Shown piece by piece: positions 37,004 to 51,965 of a stretch of 64,000 bases of DNA. The notes beneath the pieces were generated by a model. That model had not been told where the DNA came from and made no database searches. It saw only the letters and a program-made list of their open reading frames with translations. Every line of letters begins with the position of its first letter. The first letter of the stretch is position 1. Source of the DNA: Ulva prolifera (Eukaryota; Chlorophyta; Ulvophyceae; Ulvales; Ulvaceae). A program made the translations under genes and the position numbers. The stretch spans positions 4,556,430-4,620,429 of the forward strand of contig CM041204.1 of the NCBI GenBank assembly GCA_023078555.1. The letters are read 5' to 3'.

Positions 37004-39232
37004 GCCGTGCTGCAATACGTTCTAGCCACCAGCAAGCTTATGAGCGCCAGAGGCATAATTGATCACACCAGTGTTATAACTGACCTGTTGGTGTGCATGT
37101 ATGAGGACCAGCCCCCCCATGACACAGTGGCATCACTGTGTTGCTCGTGGCAGTTAGCAAGTGTAGAGCATGTGATGAGCTAGTGAGTCGCTAGTGTTGC
37201 ACCTGCTTCAGCTGCAGGCCATTGCTCCACGACGTCGTGTGACATTTGGGGTAGGTCGAGTTGATCAATGCTCGATCAAGGTTTGACCGGAGTACAGGCA
37301 CCATGAGCCACCTTGAGTCAGTCTATTCACAGAGGCATTTCGGCTTGTGTTATTGAGACAGTACAGGCTGTCCGGCTAGTCTGAGCCATGCAGGAGAGGC
37401 AGCATGGATTGACTGCGGCAGTGTTATAGATCTGGCACTGATGTGACTGCCCGTCTCGAGTACAGACGGTGTCAGTCATGCAGTGTCAGAGTCAGCGGAA
37501 GAGTCGAGTCGGTCGCCCGACCATGGTGTTGAGGTGAGCATGAGCCAGGGACTGACAGGCTGTGTACAGCAGGTTGTTCGTGGTTGTGGACCCACACATG
37601 TGTACAGATGATGTTGTTGCTGAGGTAGGCAGGGTGCAGCGGCAAAGTTTGGTATGCCTGAATTGGCAACCTCGGCATTCGGGGCGTTGCTTATGTAGGG
37701 TGACTGTACAGTGATGCAACTGAACTACACGATGACGGATGAGGGATATGAATGTGTAACGTTTTATGAAGCTTTCACGGAGAATGTTTTGGGACCAGTG
37801 CTGAACACATGTATGCGCTATCCAATCATGGCGTGTTCTGAATACGAGGTGATTCTAGCAGTCGACATGTCGAAGTGTGCTTGATCAAGGTGAATTGTAT
37901 GAGGCAGAAAATGTGTACATACGCCATGCGCTCAGCCCACATGACAGATGTACGACGTGCGTGCACTGATTCTGCACTGCATGATCTTGATGCACACTGG
38001 TTGCTCACAGATGTTACCATTGTTGCGAACCAGAGGGATTGCATCGCCTCGTCAAGCCAAACCGAAGTTATATATGACCTACTGGTCCCCAGTACGTGAA
38101 ACACAGCATGCTGAGGTTGATCGCATGAAATCTGTGACAAGGGAGTTGTTCATGAGGTTGCCACACCACTCATTGCATGTTGACCTGCAGGGACTCTTCA
38201 CACAAACTACCTTCACTGAATGGAAAGCCAGTTACTGGTATCTGGGGTGCCTGAAACACATACATGATGTTGATGGCAAAACTGTGAAATGGTAGGTCCA
38301 CAAGGTTCAGTAGTGGTGATACACAAGTCCTCATCGTCTGAAACGATGCCACCGCACTTCTCTGGCACGCACGCGCAAGTGGTCACTGTTTGCACAAACA
38401 CTGCAAGCAATTGCCTCAAAGCCTGAGCTGTTGGGATCCTCTGCAACACTGTGACACGGCAGCTCCCCCGCTTCAGGTGCATCGAGGGAAGCTGTGCGTT
38501 GACCTACATGCGCTTGCAATAGCGTTCCTGCAGTTCTGTTTCGGCGAAGGAATCATCCATGCTGTGTCAGTGTGTCCTTGACGGTCTCACAGGGTGCATA
38601 TACGGCGGGCGCGGAAGACCCTGAGCTCTGCGCTGTCTCCTTGTCTGGACCGAGTGAGCTTGAAGACAGGGTTGGCAGCAGCAGCGGTTGCATGGACACG
38701 GATGCCCGCCACGCACGCTTCTGCGCCATGCCGCCCACGCGGGCAGGGCAGAGCATGCACACTCGACGATGAAGCGGCACATTCGGAAGTGGGGAGAGCT
38801 CGGCAAGAACCTGCCGCAGACGCAACCTCGTCAGACGCGCTCGGGGCGAACCCCACACCCCCCGCACGGCACAAACGCTTGCGGTCCCTGCGGACACTGC
38901 TGCTGGCCGTACAGCAGGCCGCCAGCCCGCAAGACACCATTGCGTAGCACACAAACTCCCGTGCACCTACTGAGGCCCCGCCATATGCCGCTCTAAAGCT
39001 GCTGCCTCTCGCCTCTCCGCCTTCGCACCCCCTCGGCCATCCCCTCCCATACCCGGCTCCTCTCCAATATGCAAAGATCCCCGTGGCGGAGGCAGGCCAT
39101 GACGCGCTGATTTGCGTCAGCGGCGCAGCAGCAGCAACATACGGCTGCGGGGGAGGTGCGCCTCTAACCGACAACAACCGTCCGCGGCCTTACGTGTGCA
39201 CGCGTGCGTGTGCGGACGCACGCGTGCGGTGG
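37004..39232. other. Intergenic, with unresolved GC-rich open frames near 38.56-38.95 kb
   Basis: About 2.2 kb between the USP gene and DRG2, which converge. The stretch 38560-38950 is open in several frames on both strands, with plus-strand readings such as AYTAGAEDPELCAVSLSGPS and KRLRSLRTLLLAVQQAA. No family is recognised, the correct strand cannot be told, and no splice partners were found. It may be an exon of a small unknown gene or GC-rich 3' DNA. The rest shows nothing. Confidence 0.3.
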
Positions 39233-42200
39233 CTACGAGCGGAGCGGCTTCTTGTCGCGGTTGTCCTTCTTCACGGTCGAGAAGCGGCCGCGGCCCTCGT
39301 CGCCATGCTTGATCTTGGCCTTCACGATCTGCACCACGTCCTCGTCCTGCAGCGTGTGCGCCAGGCCGCAGCGCTGCGGCAGGTGCTTCGACGACGTGCC
39401 CCACACCAGCGCGTACTTGAACTCCTTCAGCAGGTGGCTCGAGATCTGGTTGACAAAGGCCTTCACGGTGGTGCCGCCGCGGTCGTAGCTGCAGACGACC
39501 GGGTCCGTGAAGTCCGGCTTGTGGCCCACCTACAGCCACCACGACGCTTGGTGTCGGCGGCCGTGCGCATGCCGCTGCGTGGTTGCGTGCAGGCCGCTTC
39601 CGTCCACCAACCAGTGGTGGGAGACAGGCCCGCAGCTACTGCCCAGCGTCGGCTATTCGCACAATCACAACTATACATCAAGATGGTGGGGAACGGCGCC
39701 GAGGGACGCCGCAGAGCTGGGGCATGACACCATGGTGGGGCATGGTGGGGCATGTGTGTACGGGTGCGATGGGTGGTGCGTGGGCGGCACATGCTCACGG
39801 TGGGAGTTCTGCGCATGCTGCATCATTCCATGCATGTTCTTCGCCGGCATTGCCAACCACGGCTCGGCATCGCAACTACCGCGGGCGTTGCTCAACCACA
39901 TAGCCCGCTCACACAGCGCCCAGAGGGGCCCACTGTGATGGTTAACGACATATCGGGGCAGCATTTATCTGCTTGTGTTGTGCTGTGTCACCTGCGGTAC
40001 GACCTGCCTCTCCATATTGCTCTAGATTGTGCACAGACGCCCATCCTGTCACGTGCTCGCCACGCCAAGCCGCGTAACAGCACGGAGACGGCAGTCTGGC
40101 GCCCGAGGGTGGCACACCTTCTTCGTGAACACCCGCACGAGGCCCATCATGTCCCACATGCGGTCGAGCAGCATGCTCATGTTGAGCGCCATGTAGCACG
40201 ACACCGGCAGCGACTGCGGGCGGCGTGCGATCTGGTCCACCTCCTCGATGCTCAGCATGTCCACCTTGTTGTACACGTACAGGCACTTGATGTACCTCCG
40301 GTTGCCCTGCACCCGCGCTCGCCCGTGAGCTGCGGCACTCTGCCCGGCCACACGGCTCACCATGCATTTGCGTGGTTCCTCTCCGGCCATGCCACCCCCC
40401 GTGCACGGCGGGAGCATCGCCGCTGAACACGACCCAAATGCACACGCCACACACTTGGTGTGCATCAAGGTAGCCAACACCCGGTGCAATCCAAGACGAA
40501 TTCGAATAGATACACCAGGCCCCACATGCATGCGCTGCAGCTCGCACAGTGCAGCAAGTCAACAATGTCGCGGCCAGCTGTCAGCTAGCCAGGCCGATGC
40601 AGCCGGCCAAGCCCTCAGCAGCAAGATGCAGTGGCGATTCAGACAAAATTCAGGTGTGTGATGACTAAAAGAGGGCTGCCACTGCAGGTTTATGTCTGCT
40701 GATGGGGTACGGATCATATAATTCAGTGCGTTGACAAGACATCACATTTCATGTATGCCCAGGACAGGGGCACGAACGGGCGCGGGTGGGGGCGCGCCTC
40801 CATGACGTCGATGAGGTCCTCCACCGTCGCATCCTCCTTCAGCAGCACGTCCGCGTTGTGGACCTTGTACTCCTGCAGGATGCGCTGCACCATCTTCTCG
40901 TCGAGGTGCGTCAGCGGGACGGTGCTGTTGATGCTCACGCCGCCCGTCTTCTTGCGCTTGAAGTAGATCTGCGGCGGCGAGCGGTTGAGGCGGATGCCGA
41001 CGCTCTCGAGCTCCCGCGTCAGGATGTCGCGGTGGCTGTGGGGCTTCACCGCGTCGAGCACCATCAGCAGCAGGTCTGCGCTCTTGCAGACCGCGATGAC
41101 CTGTACTCGTGCCGCCACACCCGGTCAGCTGGAGGCGCGCCGCAGTGGCTGGGGTGCGCAAGAGTGCAGCTCAAGAGCATGCGCTTGCATGGGCCATGTT
41201 AATCATGCACATACACGTGTCCGGGCATAACCGCCACTGCGCTGGGCAATGTTACCGCTCAGCTCTGTCTGCGCATTACGGGAGTGGAAGGGTTGAGCTC
41301 CACTGGCTTGTGGCGCGGACGTGGCGGTGCAGGTGCGTGAGCACCGCCCGGGCCCCCGACAGTGGGAGCTGCTGGATCACCCCCACAGCTCAGCTGCTCC
41401 AGTGTGTAGGACTGTCGCGTCCTAGATGAGGAGCATGTTGCTAGTGCAAATCTGTGCGTGCATCTGGGGTGCATAACGGCAACGAAGGAGTAAGCACCTG
41501 GCGACCTCGGCCCTTGCCCTGGGCAGCGCCCTCGATAATACCTGGCAGATCCAGCAGCTGGATCTTAGTGCCCTTGTAGTGTATGATGCCTGGGATGCAG
41601 GTCAGCGTTGTGAACTCGTACGCTGCCGCCTCAGACTCTGTTCCCGTAAGCTGTGACAGGAGGGTGGACTTTCCCACAGAAGGGAACCCAATCAGGGCCA
41701 CGCGCCCGTCCCCGTACTTCTGAACCTCGAAGCCTTCCCCGGGACCACCAGTCTGCAAACACACAACTCAAGACATCGGCTTTTGCATCCTGGTCAGAGC
41801 GAGACCACTTGCCATGCATACTTGTGAAAATGCTGGGCCATGAGCCACAGTCCACCGTGAGCTAAGAAGCACGCCGATGGCTGTCAGCTGCATTTGGTGT
41901 GGTGGCATTAGTATGGAGGGCTTCTAGTTGAGATCTCAGCTGTACATGCGAGCAGCATGCATTGGCATGTGACTGTCATTGCCCTTGCTCTTGGGCGTCT
42001 AGATATGTGACAGGGTCCAGCAAGAAGTAAGAGCTTGACGCAAGTTTTAATTGCTTGGATTCGCAGGCCGGTGTTGCGCGTTCATCAGGACACCTGGAAG
42101 CATGTCTATGGAGGGGGTGGGCGGGGAGGTGGCGGGGGAGAAGATTATTCGCGAGAAACAGCATGCCCAGTGCTTTAGATGGAACAGAAACCATATATTG

Positions 42201-42611
42201 AGACGGGCATAGACAGTGTTTGAATCATAAAGGCACCTTGGTTTTGCCCTCTTGTAGCTCTGTTCGGAGCTTGGCCAGTTTAGCCTTCAGCTGCCCCAAG
42301 TGGTACTCGGTGGCCTTGTTCTTTTGAGTTCGACTCATTTCGAACTCGATCTCCGCAATTCTGCAATAGCCAACACATTTAACGTCGTATGCCTGTCTTT
42401 GTGGACAGCATCATTCACCGCTGCTTTCAAGGCACCGCTGCATGCCCCCTCTCACAATCATGCTGTTGCACAGGCCGACGGCATCATCCGAATTCCATGC
42501 GATCTCAACTCCCCAACATAGCCCAGATCGGCTTTGATCCGCGGACACGGACACGTCGGGGGCCCGTTGCAATGGCACCGAGCGGGGGACGCACTTCTCC
42601 TGGACACCCAT
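39233..42611 (-). CDS. DRG2: DRG2, developmentally regulated GTP-binding protein
   Basis: Six exons on the minus strand: 42611-42595 (17 nt), 42360-42237, 41752-41498, 41100-40798, 40306-40118, 39529-39233; phases 2, 0, 0, 0, 0; 394 residues. DRG GTPases bind translating ribosomes with DFRP partners. The start [20 protein letters not shown] and [18 protein letters not shown] is the DRG N-terminus. GTPase motifs are GFPSVGKST (G1), [18 protein letters not shown] (G3) and YNKVD (G4). [12 protein letters not shown] and [16 protein letters not shown] favour DRG2 over DRG1. The TGS domain reads [20 protein letters not shown] and ends [10 protein letters not shown] basic tail of about 25 residues ([18 protein letters not shown]) extends past the usual end. 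Intron 4 appears to begin GC (GAG/GCGCGC), needed to keep [15 protein letters not shown] intact. Confidence 0.94.
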
Positions 42612-44407
42612 TTTGCTCCGGCTCTACGAAGTCAGCTGCAGAACAAGCCCTTATACAGGGCGTAAAGTGTTTATTCCTGTATCTTAGGCCTTTTACGTGT
42701 GATACACCGCTTTCAACTGATCAAGTAAAACAGTGGACTGCGCTAGGTGTCGCATGATCGCTCCAAAGAAGCCACAAAATGGTCGGCACGGACAATCGCA
42801 ATCAAGACCATCCAAACTGTAATGCGAAGGTTCAAGAGTGATCAATCGCACTCGAAGCACGGAACAGTCAACAGGTCGTTGGCTATGCGGAGCTGCGATC
42901 AACACTTGTGTCCTCCAGGCACACTGCTGCTCAGGGCGTCCAGGCTGTGTGCTTGTACGGGTGCACCCCGGAAACAGGGAGCAGGCAAACCGATTCGCAA
43001 ACATTGTGGAATTCCGACACGCTTCTCAGTATCACTAGCGGCCTGCAACAGTGGTGAGCCAACAAAACCCCCACAGTGTGCGTTCATCAACGCCCGGAAT
43101 GTGGCAGCATATTATGTTACAGTGTGCCAGTTCATTCAGAACATGTGTGACATGAGCCTATGATAGGACACCACGTCATGCTCGGCACTTACCACACTGC
43201 TAGCTGCAAACATATTCATCCGGAGATCTACATGTAAGCCGCGAATTAATTGTATTCAATTGTTTTGCATCTTTTCAAAAATAAATTACAACAGACCTGT
43301 GCAGTCAAGGCGTAGAGGTGTGAACGGCCCCATGAAGTGGCAAGTAATGGTGATCTCACCTCGCTTGCACAGTGCCTATGGTGCAGTCAGTGGGCGTGCA
43401 TGGCTTGTTCAGTGCTGTGCACGGGCAGGTGCAATGTCTTTCTACGGCTGCATGCAGCTTGCTGCCGGTGGTCACTGTCTTGCACGGACAAGGACGACCA
43501 GGTGGCACCGCCGGAACAGCGCAGACTCGCACACCCACACACCCACCACAGCCGCGCCCGAGGCGGCCCAGCACGAGACCTTCCCACCGCGGGGGGGGGG
43601 GGGGCAGTCCCTGGACCCCATGTGTTATAAGGATGAAGTTCGCGGATCCCATGTGTACCCCTCCCTACACACATCTGCAATGTGTACGTGGTTGCGAACG
43701 CTTTGGATTCTGCTTGCGCTGGTTACGGCTGTGGCGTGGGTGCGTCGAGCTGGACCGGTGGTTGCGTTCCACCGACGCTCGCTGTTTTCATGGTGCTGCC
43801 CGCCTCGCCGCCTCGCGGCCTTGGTCCTGGTAAACTACATCTGCAGTGCAGCATACTCACCGCCGCACGGCCGTGGCACCCAAAGCCTGCACTGCGCTAC
43901 GCCAGGGCTGTGCTGGCCGCTGCACCACGACGACAGGCTAAGCTGCCACCATGCATGTGGCTGCAACCAAACCACGCGGGCAAAGCCGAGCAGCCAGGTG
44001 GCGGATGCAAACATGAGATAGCGCATAGCGGGCCAAGATCTACAGGGGCAGCCCGTCGCTCAGGCCAGATGGGCTGTAAGCGGCTATTGCGGTGGTCAGT
44101 TGCCTTGGCTCCGGACTGCCGTGGCATAGTCTGCTGTTTTTGTGCCCCGCTACTTGGGCCTGAAAATTGCGCGTGGCGGTCCTCCTTCTGAGTGAGTCCG
44201 GGGGTGAAGCGGAATGTGGAGCCGCTTCGTGGGAGATTTCTGTGTTCTTTATGGTCAGCGCCCGTTCACGCTTCTGTAACAAGTCATCTGGATGGGGTCG
44301 GGCGCCGCGCTGGCCTCAGATGCAAGCTACCCGACAGCACTCTCTGCGCCACCCCGAACGCACCACGGAAACAAAGAATGATTAAAAAAACCAAGGAGTG
44401 TAGTTTA
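42612..44407. other. Intergenic, with a poly-G run
   Basis: About 1.8 kb between DRG2 and the DapL gene, both minus strand, so it should hold the DRG2 promoter and the DapL 3' UTR. A 14-base G run sits at 43591-43604, just after a CCCACACACCCACCACAGCC-type C/A-rich stretch. Overlapping open frames at 43.3-44.2 kb are GC-rich and unrecognised. Confidence 0.45.
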
Positions 44408-47339
<2,932 letters not shown>

Positions 47340-47810
47340 GGCACAGTGTGCGATCGACGAATCAAATGCAAGCTTTGACGCGCCAAAGTAGGCAGATCAG
47401 TTGTAGTCACGTTCGTACTTTGCTCGCATTTGGCTGATTAGTCGAAGTGTCAGCACGACAACTGCTGTGTGGTGCGAGAAAATGGATTCGAGTTCGAATT
47501 CGGTGGCTGCGGAGGAGGCCTAATCTTCATCCGCAGTAACAATTAAACATGTAAGAGTCGAGCTGCAAAAAAGGGTGATCTGTTCCTGAATTACAGCTGC
47601 TGCAATTCGGCCGGGAAGGCACGCCTGGAAAATTCGTATATATACATCTATATAGATATTCACATTGGCGAGTCACTGCTTTAAATTTGCTTGCGCATCG
47701 ACACCTCGCGATGAGAACGGCCGTTCAAAGCCGCTGACCAAGGCGTTGTTTGAGCTCATGACATTGTCAGCTTCATGGCAACCCTGGTGCTGTATGCCGT
47801 CAGCGCGCCC
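47340..47810. other. Promoter-side flank of DAPL, AT-rich
   Basis: About 470 bp between the DapL start and the transposon insertion. It includes an AT-rich stretch TATATATACATCTATATAGA at 47635-47655. No gene is seen. The insertion probably lies in or just upstream of the DapL promoter. Confidence 0.45.
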
Positions 47811-47819
47811 ACGGCAACC
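47811..47819 (+). repeat. Target-site duplication, left copy
   Basis: ACGGCAACC here is repeated exactly at 53944-53952 on the far side of the inverted-repeat element. Nine bases is the usual target duplication length of Mutator-like elements. Confidence 0.75.
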
Positions 47820-47839
47820 AGTTATGTCTCCCGCTAACA

Positions 47840-48133
47840 TAGTCATGTCTCCCGCTAACAAGGGGTCTCCCGGGTACCCAGCCGACACTAAATAATAGAC
47901 ACGATGGGCCGGCCCGGCAGGCTCGAGCAGTTGCTCTGGGCAGGTCTGGCTCGTCCACTACAGACTATTCAGATGCTGCCTCCAGAACTGTTCAAGCATC
48001 GTTGTATGCCCATTTGATTGCTATTGATGCCTGGTATGGTGCTGGCAGCGATATCGATGCAACCATGCAAGTGACCGTTCACGTAGCTACTATAGGCGTC
48101 AGGACTGTCGCTGCGTAAAGTCGCTGCCGTGCA
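47840..48133 (+). repeat. Outer left terminal inverted repeat
   Basis: About 294 bp beginning TAGTCATGTCTCCCGCTAAC. Its reverse complement is at 53651-53943 (nearly identical) and, more diverged, at 50705-50979. The outer pair share ATAATAGACACGATGGG where the inner pair have ATCATGTACATGATGGG. Confidence 0.8.
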
Positions 48134-49017
48134 TGAATTGATGCAACTCATGTAGCACACAAATTTAATGGCTAGGTTGTGTATCAGTGTGGTGCACAGC
48201 ATACAAATCGTATTTTGGGAGTACGGCTTCCTGTGAGCGCAGTTGACAGTACCTTCACATCACGGGCTGCATTGCAGCTTTCGACAGGGTTGGTACAGAA
48301 TTTCACCCACATCTCATATCTATGGCGCGTTGCTTGCGCACAGAGGCTTTACACTGTACACGCATCGTATGCGTGATGCCATCGCAGCGGGTCATTCAAC
48401 ACGGACGTGCGTGAGGCTGCAGCCACGTTGTATCTGAGCACGCATGTCAAGGCGTGCATCAGGAAACGTGATGTGATGTTGCAATGGTGCCAAATTTACC
48501 ACTACTACGGCTGCCTTACAGGCGATGTGTGCCTCGCAGCCCAATTCCTGCAGTAGCATCGCCGCTCATAGTCGCTTTCACTTTCTATTGCAGTGTATTT
48601 CATCGTCGTTTGTATGCGAAACTATTGCACTGGTACAGGAAGAAAACGACAACACACCGTGTTCAAATGCCCTGCATCAAGGGCCGCAGAGGTATTACTG
48701 AAATAGCTAGCTGTCCATTTCATTGCACAAACACGAAGGTTCACACAGTATCCACCCAAACAAGATGTGGAATCTGATCATCACTGAATCATCACTGCGG
48801 AGTGAGAACATGCCTCAGCAACATGACTGCAATCATCAGCAGTGCATGTGCGATGCGCCTGTTATGTCTGAGTAGGATTCTACTACATAGGCAAAGGCAC
48901 AGGAAAACGACCTCTGCAGGGTCATGGAGTTGTGCTCTGTGGCTGTGCAAATACCACGGAGCTCCGACTCGGTGTGCCAGCCGAGACAAAGCCTAGGCCT
49001 ATTATCATGCACTCAGC

Positions 49018-49968
49018 ATGCAGCACCTGATGCCGAAACTTGGTACTCGTGGTGCCTGTCATATGTGCATCAGCATGCTTGACAATCAGAGCTGTATGTT
49101 CTCAAGTGCCAGAGTGGTCAGCTCGGGTGTGCTGTGTGAATGCCGCAGATGTGCCGTTCTGCGCGCCAGGCGAGACAAAGCCTATTATCATGCACTGAGC
49201 ATTCAGCACCTGATACTGAAACTTGGTACTCGTGGTGCCTGTCATGTGTGCATCAGCATACTTGACAATCAGAGCTGTATGTTCTTAAGTTCCAGAGTGG
49301 TCAGTTCGGGTGTGCTGCGTGAATGCCGCAGATGTGCCGTTCTGCGCGCCAGGCGAGACAAAGCCTATTATCATGCACTGAGCATTCAGCACCTGATGCT
49401 GAAACTTGGTACTCGTGGTGCCTGTCATGTGTGCATCAGCATACTTGACAATCAGAGCTGTATGTTCTCAAGTGCCAGAGTGGTCAGCTCGGGTGTGCTG
49501 TGTGAATGCCGCAGATGTGCCGTTCTGCGCGCCAGGCGAGACAAAGCCTATTATCATGCACTGAGCATTCAGCACCTGATGCTGAAACTTGGTACTCGTG
49601 GTGCCTGTCATGTGTGCATCAGCATACTTGACAATCAGAGCTGTATGTTCTCAAGTGCCAGAGTGGTCAGCTCGGGTGTGCTGTGTGAATGCCGCAGATG
49701 TGCCGTTCTGCGCGCCAGGCGAGACAAAGCCTATTATCATGCACTGAGCATTCAGCACCTGATACTGAAACTTGGTACTCGTGGTGCCTGTCATGTGTGC
49801 ATCAGCATACTTGACAATCAGAGCTGTATGTTCTTAAGTTCCAGAGTGGTCAGCTCGGGTGTGCTGCGTGAATGCCGCAGATGTGCCGTTCTGCGCGCCA
49901 GGCGAGACAAAGCCTATTATCATGCACTGAGCATTCAGCACCTGATGCTGAAACTTGGTACTCGTGGT
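49018..49968 (+). repeat. 183-bp tandem repeats, left copy (five units plus a part)
   Basis: Unit starts lie at 49018, 49201, 49384, 49567, 49750 and 49933, exactly 183 bp apart. The unit is 61 codons, so the reading frame runs through all copies. Units alternate small variants (GATACTG or GATGCTG; TTCTTAAGTTCC or TTCTCAAGTGCC). Confidence 0.95.
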
Positions 49969-50001
49969 CATATGCAGACATGCTTGGGCTTCAAAACATG
50001 A
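49018..50001 (+). CDS. Repeat-coded Cys-rich open frame in the transposon (left)
   Basis: A 327-codon frame spans the tandem repeats. Each 61-residue unit holds GACHVCISILDNQSC and GVLCECRRCAVLRARRDKAY, with seven spaced cysteines and a His, and a basic tract. The pattern resembles nothing I can name. The frame could be accidental, because any repeat with a length divisible by three and no stop stays open. Against that, the variation between units is conservative in this frame. No splice sites, signal peptide or promoter is evident. Confidence 0.3.
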   Translation: MQHLMPKLGTRGACHMCISMLDNQSCMFSSARVVSSGVLCECRRCAVLRARRDKAYYHALSIQHLILKLGTRGACHVCISILDNQSCMFLSSRVVSSGVLRECRRCAVLRARRDKAYYHALSIQHLMLKLGTRGACHVCISILDNQSCMFSSARVVSSGVLCECRRCAVLRARRDKAYYHALSIQHLMLKLGTRGACHVCISILDNQSCMFSSARVVSSGVLCECRRCAVLRARRDKAYYHALSIQHLILKLGTRGACHVCISILDNQSCMFLSSRVVSSGVLRECRRCAVLRARRDKAYYHALSIQHLMLKLGTRGHMQTCLGFKT

Positions 50002-50704
50002 AACAAGAATACCTTCACAGGCGGTACATGATTCTGGGCTCGCTCAGGTTGCAACACTTGGCACCAGTGCTTACTGGTCAAATGAGAGGGTAGCAGCTTC
50101 GCCACGTATTCTATTGGAGAGCTGCGCAACAAGGTGCTCCTGCGTTTCTGTGGCAGGTGTTCTTGTGCAATGTGTGTCAGCTGCTGTGGGCAAGTGAATT
50201 TTGCAGAGTTCTTCCTAATACATGTCAGTCATTCCAGTTGCAACAAGTCAACGAAATCTCCGCGACAATTAGGTGCATTCTACAAACGGGCAAAGGACTG
50301 CAGCTCGCAGTGACATCGCTGAAGCGTCCACAGCCTTGGTGGGTCCACCACAAGTGCAGCAAGTGGTATCTTATATTACTTAGACACTACAATTAACCTG
50401 TTGCAACTGCTCCAGCGAAGGCAGTTCAGATGCAGCTGCGTTCGCAGTGTTTTGCACTGGGCTGGGATCGAATGACCCACTCATGTGAACAACGGCATCC
50501 ATGGGCTAAAGAATCGCGCTCAGGATGTGACATACAAACTTTGGTGCATAGTACCGGTCGAAAGCTTGCTCGTCCGGATAACGGAAGGTGGCAAAACGGG
50601 CGCACGTGAAGGTCGAGCTCCGAACATAAAACACACACTTCGCGCCGGTTGGCGGGAGAGCAGTTTATGATATGTCAACGATGCATTATCGGGAAGACAG
50701 TCAA

Positions 50705-50979
50705 GCGCGGCAGCGACTTTATGGAGCGACAGTCCTGACGCCTATAGCTACGTGCACGGGCAATTGCAGGTTGCATCGATGCCGCTGCCAGCACCATACC
50801 CAGCATCAATAGCAATCACAATGTCATACCATGATGCTTGAAGAGTTCTGGAGGCAGCAGCTGTATAGTCTATGGTGGACGAACCAGACCTGCCCAGAGC
50901 AACTGCTCGAGCCTGCCGGGCCGGCCCATCATGTACATGATTTAGTGTCGGCTGGGTACCCGGGAGACCCCCTGTTAGC
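50705..50979 (-). repeat. Inner terminal inverted repeat of the left copy
   Basis: About 275 bp, reverse complement of 50994-51262 and a diverged reverse complement of the outer left repeat. It ends at the palindrome centre with CCCTGTTAGC, lacking the last bases of the full terminus. Confidence 0.78.
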
Positions 50980-50993
50980 CAGTTATGTCTCCC

Positions 50994-51262
50994 GCTAACA
51001 GGGGGTCTCCCGGGTACCCAGCCGACACTAAATCATGTACATGATGGGCCGGCCCGGCAGGCTCGAGCAGTTGCTCTGGGCAGGTCTGGTTCGTCCACCA
51101 TAGACTATACAGCTGCTGCCTCCAGAACTCTTCAAGCATCATGGTATGACATTGTGATTGCTATTGATGCTGGGTATGGTGCTGGCAGCGGCATCGATGC
51201 AACCTGCAATTGCCCGTGCACGTAGGCGTCAGGACTGTCGCTCCATAAAGTCGCTGCCGCGC
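50994..51262 (+). repeat. Inner terminal inverted repeat of the right copy
   Basis: Begins GCTAACAGGGGGTCTCCCGG. With the spacer CAGTTATGTCTCCC just before it, it forms a complete terminus, so the centre holds one full and one clipped end. Confidence 0.78.
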
Positions 51263-51965
51263 TTGACTGTCTTCCCGATAATGCATCGTTGACATATCAT
51301 AAACTGCTCTCCCGCCAACCGGCGCGAAGTGTGTGTTTTATGTTCGGAGCTCGACCTTCACGTGCGCCCGTTTTGCCACCTTCCGTTATCCGGACGAGCA
51401 AGCTTTCGACCGGTACTATGCACCAAAGTTTGTATGTCACATCCTGAGCGCGATTCTTTAGCCCATGGATGCCGTTGTTCACATGAGTGGGTCATTCGAT
51501 CCCAGCCCAGTGCAAAACACTGCGAACGCAGCTGCATCTGAACTGCCTTCGCTGGAGCAGTTGCAACAGGTTAATTGTAGTGTCTAAGTAATATAAGATA
51601 CCACTTGCTGCACTTGTGGTGGACCCACCAAGGCTGTGGACGCTTCAGCGATGTCACTGCGAGCTGCAGTCCTTTGCCCGTTTGTAGAATGCACCTAATT
51701 GTCGCGGAGATTTCGTTGACTTGTTGCAACTGGAATGACTGACATGTATTAGGAAGAACTCTGCAAAATTCACTTGCCCACAGCAGCTGACACACATTGC
51801 ACAAGAACACCTGCCACAGAAACGCAGGAGCACCTTGTTGCGCAGCTCTCCAATAGAATACGTGGCGAAGCTGCTACCCTCTCATTTGACCAGTAAGCAC
51901 TGGTGCCAAGTGTTGCAACCTGAGCGAGCCCAGAATCATGTACCGCCTGTGAAGGTATTCTTGTT

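Noticed and set aside
49018-49968. Tandem repeats as a CRISPR array
   Set aside because: Units are 183 bp, nearly identical over their full length, with no repeat-spacer pattern and no cas genes, in a eukaryotic context.
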